The position numbers and the translations under genes are program-made. Below are positions 58,811-64,000 of a DNA stretch of 64,000 nucleotides, piece by piece (the stretch's first letter is position 1; every line of letters begins with the position of its first letter). Source of the DNA: Brevibacillus borstelensis (lineage in GTDB: Bacteria > Bacillota > Bacilli > Brevibacillales > Brevibacillaceae); NCBI RefSeq assembly GCF_003710865.1, contig NZ_RHHO01000023.1, positions 62,001-126,000 of the forward strand, read 5' to 3'. Below the pieces are notes generated by a model. It worked only from the letters and a program-made list of their open reading frames with translations, searched no databases and was not told the DNA's origin.

Positions 58811-58972
58811 ATGAAAAAACTGGCTGGTATTCTACTCGGAGCAGCTCTGGTTTTTACGCTGTCCTCTTCAGTCACGGCAAATTCGGAAGCTTGCGCTGGC
58901 TGCAAAGCGCCAAAACCTCATCCGGATTGCGTATGTCTGAATGGTGGTCCACAATGGGCCTGCCCGTGGTGA
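58811..58972 (+). CDS. Small secreted Cys-rich peptide (53 aa)
   Basis: The 53-residue peptide has a clear signal peptide (MKKLAGILLGAALVFTLSSS, cleavage likely after VTA near residue 24). The mature part of about 29 residues contains five Cys: C-AG-C-KAPKPHPD-C-V-C-LNGGPQWA-C-PW. A strong GGAGGTG site precedes ATG 58811 and a terminator follows at 59038, so it is a compact unit. Five Cys and the C-terminal Trp suggest a disulfide-bonded or metal-binding peptide, or a ribosomally made peptide signal. No modification gene is adjacent. Function unknown. Confidence 0.72.
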   Translation: MKKLAGILLGAALVFTLSSSVTANSEACAGCKAPKPHPDCVCLNGGPQWACPW

Positions 58973-59037
58973 TTTTAGTTCTGAATATTCAATCAAATAC
59001 TTAATTTCAGCAAGGTCGACCTGCCATAAACTCTTAG

Positions 59038-59062
59038 CCACCTCTCGGGTGGTATTTTTTTT
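59038..59062 (+). terminator. Terminator of the Cys-rich peptide gene
   Basis: CCACC (59038-59042) pairs with GGTGG (59048-59052), followed by TATTTTTTTT. Confidence 0.75.
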
Positions 59063-59083
59063 GACTTCCTGTCAGGCAAAAGA

Positions 59084-59104
59084 AAAAGCCCGGTATCCCG
59101 GGCA
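59084..59104 (-). terminator. Terminator of the DinB gene
   Basis: GCCCGG and CCGGGC flank TATC around 59089-59104; on the minus strand a T run follows. Confidence 0.7.
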
Positions 59105-59109
59105 AACGG

Positions 59110-59589
59110 CTAAGCTTGATTTTGCAGAGCTTTTCTCAACAATGTAACCGTGCTTGCGTGCATGCCTTCATGGTACAAGCTGAATAAAAACATGCCCCCA
59201 AATGTATCGATTTCGGCTTTTCCGCGAAGGTTGAACGGGCTGGGAAGCTTTTCTTCAAAGCGATCGGCAAACTCTTTTTTAATCCGTTCCGTTTGCTCTG
59301 CCAATTGTTGGTTCAATGTTTCCAGGGTAGGAAGCTCCCCTTGCCAATCGGCAGGTTTTGTGCCGGGGCCGAACAGGGCCGCATAAGATTCGGGGAGGTG
59401 CGGAGCTTTTCCCCCGTAGAGCAGAGCATCCTGGGTAAATAAAACGTGGCCAATATTCCAGCGGATATTGTTGGAAAACCCTTCCGGCACAATGTCGGCC
59501 TGCTCTTCCTTCGTTGCCTGCAGCGTAGCAAGCGTAAGACTGCGGACTACATCGTAATGATCCCAAGCATGTTCAATGTTCATTCGCAT
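59110..59589 (-). CDS. DinB family protein
   Basis: The 159-residue four-helix protein has the DinB metal-site His pattern: NIGHVLFTQDALLYG (~residue 47) and SLYHEGMHASTVTLL (H-x3-H near residues 139-143). These bind a divalent metal; many act as thiol-dependent transferases. It may be involved in small-thiol or epoxide detoxification. The start is ATG 59589 or 59583. Confidence 0.87.
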   Translation of the reverse strand: MRMNIEHAWDHYDVVRSLTLATLQATKEEQADIVPEGFSNNIRWNIGHVLFTQDALLYGGKAPHLPESYAALFGPGTKPADWQGELPTLETLNQQLAEQTERIKKEFADRFEEKLPSPFNLRGKAEIDTFGGMFLFSLYHEGMHASTVTLLRKALQNQA

Positions 59590-59712
59590 TACCGCCTTCC
59601 ATCTTCGTATCCATACAAAAAAATGTTACTTGAAATTGTCGCTGGTGAAAATATCCGAATGTGCTATGGTTGTCTCTTTCCCCATAAAGATGAAGCAAGG
59701 GGGGAGTGAAGC

Positions 59713-60159
59713 ATGGTTACACTGGATACATCTATTTCTTTTTTGATTTACATCACGGCGGTTTCCAGCGCGGCCGCAGGGGTGACAGAGGCTGTCAAAT
59801 CGGTCGTACCTTTTCTAAATACAGATTACGAAGCAAAAGAAGACAGGCTGGAGGATCACAATCATGCTGCCCGGCTTTCCCACTACAAAAAATTCCTGAA
59901 TTTGCTCATCTCTGTTGTCGCAGCCGGTCTGATTTTTGGTTTTCTCCGGCTAGACCCGGCTTTGATTCTAGTCGGTGCCCCATCTGCTTTTGTAGAGAAC
60001 TCCTGGCAGTTGGGTACGTGGATGTGGGGAATCGTCGCAGTCTTCGGCTCTCCGTTTTTTGCGTCGCTCCTAAAAATTCTCGAGTGCTGGAAGCATAATA
60101 TGAACGGAAACCATATCCCCAACAAGCCGCGGCAAAAGGTGAGCGGCCCGAAGCAATAG
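59713..60159 (+). CDS. Membrane protein of unknown function (148 aa)
   Basis: The 148-residue protein has a first hydrophobic segment (SISFLIYITAVSSAAAGVTEAVKSV), a charged loop (TDYEAKEDRLEDHNHAARLSHYKKF) and two further helices (LNLLISVVAAGLIFGFLRL, WMWGIVAVFGSPFFASLLKIL), then a basic tail. GGGGGAGTG before ATG 59713 supports the start. Function unknown. Confidence 0.65.
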   Translation: MVTLDTSISFLIYITAVSSAAAGVTEAVKSVVPFLNTDYEAKEDRLEDHNHAARLSHYKKFLNLLISVVAAGLIFGFLRLDPALILVGAPSAFVENSWQLGTWMWGIVAVFGSPFFASLLKILECWKHNMNGNHIPNKPRQKVSGPKQ

Positions 60160-60267
60160 GAGGCATCCTTTTCCCTTTCCCGAGTGCCGTACGCTCTATT
60201 GCCCCTTGCACAGCTCTTGCGATAAGATAGCCTTGTGCAATTTTGAGAAAAAAAGGGAGAAGCAGGC

Positions 60268-60819
60268 ATGAGAAGAAAGTACGGACTTTTGGCAATTTGC
60301 TTCCTGCTGACAGTCTTTCTGCTTCAGGCGTGCGGATCGGCTGAATCGGCAAAGGGAGGATTGTCCGCCGCATTTGATCCGGAAAATCCGCAAGAATACG
60401 GCATTCGCGGCATTTATTTGGGACAAAACGTCAAAGAGGCGATGGACGTCCTGAAGCCGGCAAAGGCCGATTTTATGGATGCTGTGACGAGAGAGAGCTA
60501 TACGTTGGACCAAATGGCTTCCGGAGCCGGTACCGTTGTCATGGGATTGCTCCTGGTCGACGATACCCAACTGATAGTCATGGTGAAGCAAGGTGTCTTG
60601 AAATCGATCGCAGTCGGAGGCGTTCCTCCGGAAAAAGCCGCCCAATTTGCCACGAATCGCGGATTGACTGTCTACGAAAGCTTCCAACGCTTGCAGGAGC
60701 TGTATGGCCAGGCGAAGCCCGGGCAGGAAGTGTCGCTTCAAGGAAGCAAGTACAAGGCGCTATTCAGTATTCACGATGACAAGGTGATCGGCTTTCGATT
60801 CGATACGATTGGCGATTGA
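60268..60819 (+). CDS. Lipoprotein of unknown function (183 aa)
   Basis: The 183-residue protein has a lipoprotein signal (RRKYGLLAICFLLTVFLLQAC, Cys22). Two similar alpha-beta units follow: YGIRGIYLGQNVKEAMDVLKPAKADFMD...YTLDQM and AQFATNRGLTVYESFQRLQELYGQAKPG...YKALFSIHDDKVIGFRFD. This resembles duplicated small lipoprotein domains (CsgB/YjgA-like). GGGAG lies before the ATG. Function unknown. Confidence 0.7.
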   Translation: MRRKYGLLAICFLLTVFLLQACGSAESAKGGLSAAFDPENPQEYGIRGIYLGQNVKEAMDVLKPAKADFMDAVTRESYTLDQMASGAGTVVMGLLLVDDTQLIVMVKQGVLKSIAVGGVPPEKAAQFATNRGLTVYESFQRLQELYGQAKPGQEVSLQGSKYKALFSIHDDKVIGFRFDTIGD

Positions 60820-60892
60820 CCAGAGTGACTAGATGCCGGATACAACGTTCGCAAACAGCCATGCGTGCATCCTTCGGGTAGCGTATGGTTTT

Positions 60893-61390
60893 TTACACGT
60901 CTTTGTCCTGCCAGAGTACAGAGATGTTGTAGGCCCGGGCAATTCCGTCGATTAACTGATCATGGGCAGGATCAATCAGGTACAAATCAGCCGGCGTGGA
61001 GGGAATGCGCCCGAGGATGGCTTCCTTCATTTGTTCCAGCGCCGCCCATTGATCCTGATCGTCACCTGCGGATACATCAAGCGAAAAAAATGCGACCCGA
61101 TCTGCATACAGGTAAGTATGGCCTTCCTGGCTTTCAAACCCGATGTCATCCAGGTGAATGATTTCCGTGTCGGGAGGGAGAAGCCAAAGGGAGAATTCCT
61201 CTCCCAGCATCGAGGCTTTCGTCAACAGCTCGTTCAGCTTTTGACGATCATGCTCGCCTTCAACGATGAGCAGCTGTCCATCGCGGTCAAACACATTGAC
61301 ATTGTCTCCGATTTTATGTATGACTTGAGCATAGAATCCGGGAAGCTTGCCGGCCGGGGCTTGCATTTCAACACCGAACATTCGTTTCAT
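60893..61390 (-). CDS. Hypothetical protein (165 aa)
   Basis: The 165-residue soluble protein begins KRMFGVEMQAPAGKLPGFYAQVIHKIGDNVNVFDRDGQLLIVEGEHDRQKLNELLTKA and continues with ADRVAFFSLDVSAGDDQDQWAALEQMKEAILGRIPSTPADLYLIDPAHDQLIDGIARAYNISVLW. No family is recognised. ATG 61390 has GGAG about eight bases upstream; the upstream ATG and GTG are alternatives. Confidence 0.62.
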   Translation of the reverse strand: MKRMFGVEMQAPAGKLPGFYAQVIHKIGDNVNVFDRDGQLLIVEGEHDRQKLNELLTKASMLGEEFSLWLLPPDTEIIHLDDIGFESQEGHTYLYADRVAFFSLDVSAGDDQDQWAALEQMKEAILGRIPSTPADLYLIDPAHDQLIDGIARAYNISVLWQDKDV

Positions 61391-61452
61391 CGTCATCACT
61401 CCACTTTACGCCGTTTTCTTTCATCGTATCATAGTTCATAAGGAGGTTTCAC

Positions 61453-62100
61453 ATGAAAGAGGCCAATATGAAAATCGAGAGCTTTGCGCTTGGAGTGTTT
61501 CAGACAAATGCGTATGTGCTGACCCATCCGGAAACACAGGAATGTATCGTCATCGATCCGGGAATGGAACCGGAACCTCTTCTTCGTGCACTGGAAGGCA
61601 AAAAGGTAGCGGCTGTGCTGCTGACCCACGCCCATCTGGACCATATCGGCGGTTTGAATGCTGTCAGAGCGTTGACAAAAGCGCCTGTCTACATCCATCC
61701 TTTGGAGAGTGAATGGTTGACGAATCCCGACCTGAATGGTTCCAGCCGCTGGAATTTGCCGGAACCGATTATTTGTGAGCCAGCCGAATATGAATTGGCC
61801 GGTGGACAGATGCTGGAGCTTGCCGGTTTTTCTCTCCGCGTTCTGCATACACCGGGCCATTCCCCGGGAAGCTGTTCGTTTGTCATAGGGAAACATTGTT
61901 TTGGCGGCGACGTGCTGTTTGCCCAGAGCATCGGCAGAACGGATTTGCCAGGCGGTGACTTTGAGACGCTGATGATCAGCATTCAAGACAAATTGTTTGA
62001 ACTGGATGACGATACGATCGTCTACCCGGGACATGGCCCCAAAACGACGATCGACGCAGAGAAAACCTTCAATCCATACGTAACGGGGATGCTTCGATAG
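61453..62100 (+). CDS. Metallo-beta-lactamase-fold hydrolase (YqgX / glyoxalase-II-like)
   Basis: The 215-residue protein has THAHLDHIGG (residues ~59-68), the H-x-H-x-D-H metal motif, HTPGHSPGSCSF with another His, GGDVLFAQSIGRTDLPGG with the bridging Asp and a C-terminal VYPGHGPKTTI. It is the family of hydroxyacylglutathione hydrolase-like proteins including YqgX; the substrate is probably a thioester. AAGGAGG before ATG 61453 supports the start. Confidence 0.9.
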   Translation: MKEANMKIESFALGVFQTNAYVLTHPETQECIVIDPGMEPEPLLRALEGKKVAAVLLTHAHLDHIGGLNAVRALTKAPVYIHPLESEWLTNPDLNGSSRWNLPEPIICEPAEYELAGGQMLELAGFSLRVLHTPGHSPGSCSFVIGKHCFGGDVLFAQSIGRTDLPGGDFETLMISIQDKLFELDDDTIVYPGHGPKTTIDAEKTFNPYVTGMLR

Positions 62101-62155
62101 AGCGCCCCACGGAAGCGAGTGGAAGGACAGGAAAACAAAAGGAGTTTACTGATAC

Positions 62156-63517
62156 ATGAGAAAAAAATGGTGTTCACTGGTGATCGTCGTTGCGCTTGGC
62201 TGGGGAACAGTTGGATGTGTCCCGCAGACAGGAAAGACCGATCAAACCACAGCAGCCCCTGTCTCTTCCGCCGCGGCTCAAGAGCCGGCTGACTTACCTG
62301 CTGAGGCACCTGCAGACAAACCAACGGACCAACCAACAGACCAACCAACAGACCAACCAACAGACAAACCTGTAGACGAGCCAGCAGATGTCTCCACGGA
62401 AGAGTCCGGCACCAACCATGCAGCGGGACTATCGGCACCGCTTTCCCGTTTTCCGGAGCAGCGCATTACGCTAATGGCTGTAGGTGACATCATGGTGCAT
62501 GACGAACAACTGGAAGCCGCTCTTTTGCCGGATAAAAAAACCTATGATTTTGCACCGTCATTTGCGTACGTGAAACCGATTTTTCAAGAAGCCGACTGGT
62601 TGATCGGCAACCTGGAAACGACACTCGCCGGGCAAGAGCTGCGCTATTCCGGTTATCCGATGTTCAATTCCCCGGATTCTTTGGCCGATACGCTAAAACA
62701 GCTCGGTTTTACCGCCCTGACGACAGCCAATAACCATTCCATGGACCGAAAAGAAAAGGGCGTGCGGAGAACAATCGATCAGTTGGATCGGGTCGGCTTG
62801 CTCCATACCGGAACGTTTCGGGACGAAGCAAGCCGCAATGAGCCGCTTATCTTGAACAAAGACGGCTTTACGATGGCGCTGCTCTCGTACACGTACGGGA
62901 CGAATGGCATTCCGATTCCAAAGGATAAGCCTTACCTGGTCAATTTGATCAATCCCGATCTGATCAAGGCAGACATCGCGAAAGCAAGAGCAGCGGGTGT
63001 CGATCTGGTCGCGGTCGCGCTCCATTTTGGAAACGAGTACCAGCGCATGCCAAACGCCAAGCAGCGGGAGACTGCCGAGCTGTGCATCAAGTTCGGAGCC
63101 GACCTGGTGCTAGGGGCGCACCCCCATGTCGTGCAGCCGTATGAATGGAAGACGATGACACTGGAGGATGGGAGTACCCACACCGGATTTATCGCCTATT
63201 CACTGGGCAATTTTATTTCCGCCCAACGCCGGGATTACAAAGACGTAGGAGTGATCCTGAAGCTCACCTTGTACAAAGGAGAATCAGGAGAAGCCAAAGT
63301 GGAAAAAGCGGAATGGACGACAACCTATGTTCATTATTATCGGAAGAATGGAAAACGTCATTATGTCATTTATCCTGTACCGCTCGCTGTTTCAGCCATG
63401 GAGCAAGGTCAGAAGCCGCCTGTGCTTGGCAAGGAACTGGCCGATTTCCTGAACCGGCTGCAAAAGGAAATGGATACGCATCTGAATTCGATGAATAAAC
63501 AGACGAAGGCCAGCTAG
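62156..63517 (+). CDS. CapA-family lipoprotein (poly-gamma-glutamate-type phosphoesterase fold)
   Basis: The 453-residue protein has a lipoprotein signal (KKWCSLVIVVALGWGTVGC, Cys21), then a Pro/Thr/Ala linker with tandem DQPT units (~residues 54-69). The PGA_cap domain carries MAVGDIMVHDEQL, IGNLETTLAG, TTANNHSMD, LHFGNEYQRMP and GAHPHVVQPYEW, the dimetal-phosphatase-like motif set. CapA proteins take part in poly-gamma-glutamate synthesis or export; no capB or capC lies nearby, so a different wall role is possible. AAGGAG lies before the ATG. Confidence 0.88.
   Translation: MRKKWCSLVIVVALGWGTVGCVPQTGKTDQTTAAPVSSAAAQEPADLPAEAPADKPTDQPTDQPTDQPTDKPVDEPADVSTEESGTNHAAGLSAPLSRFPEQRITLMAVGDIMVHDEQLEAALLPDKKTYDFAPSFAYVKPIFQEADWLIGNLETTLAGQELRYSGYPMFNSPDSLADTLKQLGFTALTTANNHSMDRKEKGVRRTIDQLDRVGLLHTGTFRDEASRNEPLILNKDGFTMALLSYTYGTNGIPIPKDKPYLVNLINPDLIKADIAKARAAGVDLVAVALHFGNEYQRMPNAKQRETAELCIKFGADLVLGAHPHVVQPYEWKTMTLEDGSTHTGFIAYSLGNFISAQRRDYKDVGVILKLTLYKGESGEAKVEKAEWTTTYVHYYRKNGKRHYVIYPVPLAVSAMEQGQKPPVLGKELADFLNRLQKEMDTHLNSMNKQTKAS
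62315..62362 (+). repeat. Tandem 12-bp repeat inside the CapA linker
   Basis: GACCAACCAACA is present three times perfectly (62327-62362), preceded by GACAAACCAACG (62315-62326). It encodes D-[K/Q]-P-T units. Such repeats can change length by slippage. Confidence 0.8.
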
Positions 63518-63533
63518 GAAGCTGGCCTTTTTT
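63506..63533. terminator. Terminator after the CapA gene
   Basis: AAGGCCAGC (63506-63514) pairs with GCTGGCCTT (63521-63529), then T run; the CapA stop codon lies in it. It also serves the convergent last gene. Confidence 0.88.
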
Positions 63534-63548
63534 GCGTGCAAGGGGGAT

Positions 63549-64000
63549 TTATTTTTTTCCGAAGCCAAAGGGGAAGTTGACCTTCAGCTGCAAACGGAGT
63601 TCTTCATCCATCATGCTGATCCCCTGCACCTGAATGTTCGGGGAGATCAATTCCGGATAAAAGCCGAGGTCGTACTGCTTCTCCATCTCTTCAACAGTGG
63701 AGGAAGGCAGGGCAAAGCCGTCGAAATACAATTCATTGATCTTAAATTTCAACTGTTTCGGCGAAACGAGCTCATATGATCCGACGAGCCGAAGCTTCAT
63801 GTGATCGTATTCACCTTCAACGATGAGCTGATTGTTTTCAAATTGAAAACGAGACTGTTTGAACAGGTCGTTTTTACTCATCAGAAACTGGTTGAAATCA
63901 TTCTGATTGATCGTCAGCGTGTGAAGGAACAGCCCTTCCGACTGGATTCTCTCCGGTGTCGCCAGCTCGGGAATTTGGAACATGACGGTCGACAACTGGG
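63549..64000 (-). CDS. Hypothetical protein, 5' end beyond the window (LmeA/DUF2993-like)
   Basis: The frame is open from the stop at 63549 to the window edge, so the N-terminus is missing. Visible parts: TVMFQIPELATPERIQSEGLFLHTLTINQNDFNQFLMSKN, FENNQLIVEGEYDHMKLRLVGSYELVSPKQLKFKINELYFDGFALPSSTVEEMEKQYDLGFYPELISPNIQVQGISMMDEELRLQLKVN. The repeated beta-strand pattern and wording resemble LmeA/DUF2993 lipid-binding (TULIP-type) proteins, but this is tentative. Confidence 0.55.
   Translation of the reverse strand, partial: QLSTVMFQIPELATPERIQSEGLFLHTLTINQNDFNQFLMSKNDLFKQSRFQFENNQLIVEGEYDHMKLRLVGSYELVSPKQLKFKINELYFDGFALPSSTVEEMEKQYDLGFYPELISPNIQVQGISMMDEELRLQLKVNFPFGFGKK

Noticed and set aside
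62315-62362. CRISPR-like repeat
   Set aside because: The 12-bp units are directly tandem without spacers and lie inside a gene.

Overview
The window looks like chromosomal core DNA of a spore-forming Bacillales bacterium, most likely Brevibacillus or a close relative in the Paenibacillaceae. The evidence is strong AGGAGG-type ribosome binding sites, frequent GTG and TTG starts, two YhcN/YlaJ-type sporulation lipoproteins, an SR1/SR1P dual-function RNA, a SAM-I riboswitch before methionine genes, and partial synteny with the Bacillus subtilis blocks speA-yktB, typA(ylaG)-ylaH-ylaJ-ylaK(phoH2) and ykuQ-ykuR (dapH-dapL). The genus is an inference from gene content. No transposase, prophage, CRISPR array or defence island was found.

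Left part (1-19 kb). The end of gcvPB is followed by a broken 14-helix MFS exporter and an intact MarR regulator that share three near-identical 13-bp operator-like sites. Small stand-alone genes follow (GrpB, GNAT, two VOC proteins, DUF3899), then an oppABCD peptide importer without oppF. A YitT-family membrane gene has a long structured 5' leader. An unknown gene under three Fur-box-like sites precedes thiM. An eight-gene tRNA cluster (Ser, Glu, Leu, Gly, Arg, Pro, Gly, His) contains a 22-bp duplication of a tRNA 3' end. Two EamA/RarD transporters and pdxK close this part.

Middle part (19-46 kb). A MacB-type ATPase, permease and adaptor operon follows a perfect palindrome. A DapH / class-III aminotransferase / DapL operon carries out the acetylated lysine-diaminopimelate branch. 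Then come an assortment of DUF genes, an SR1-like RNA encoding SR1P, and a large secreted beta-propeller protein. A gene fuses a degenerate dihydroorotate-dehydrogenase-like domain to an internally duplicated membrane module. speA (arginine decarboxylase) and an NMO-family flavoprotein follow. Two uncharacterised paralogues flank a DUF4446 gene, and the second has a leader that can hide its own ribosome binding site.

Right part (46-64 kb). speD sits behind another structured leader. typA, a glutathione peroxidase, ylaH and a secreted Asp/Lys-tailed repeat protein follow. A SAM-riboswitch-controlled metI-metC operon makes homocysteine by transsulfuration. ylaJ, phoH2, a 53-residue Cys-rich secreted peptide, DinB, a metallo-beta-lactamase-fold hydrolase and a CapA-family lipoprotein complete the window. 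The genes do not form one pathway, but polyamine (speA, speD), lysine/cell-wall (dap), methionine (metIC) and vitamin (thiM, pdxK) functions recur. The most unusual items are the DHODH-membrane fusion, the three unassigned mRNA leaders, the Fur-controlled unknown gene, the Cys-rich peptide and the tRNA-end duplication.
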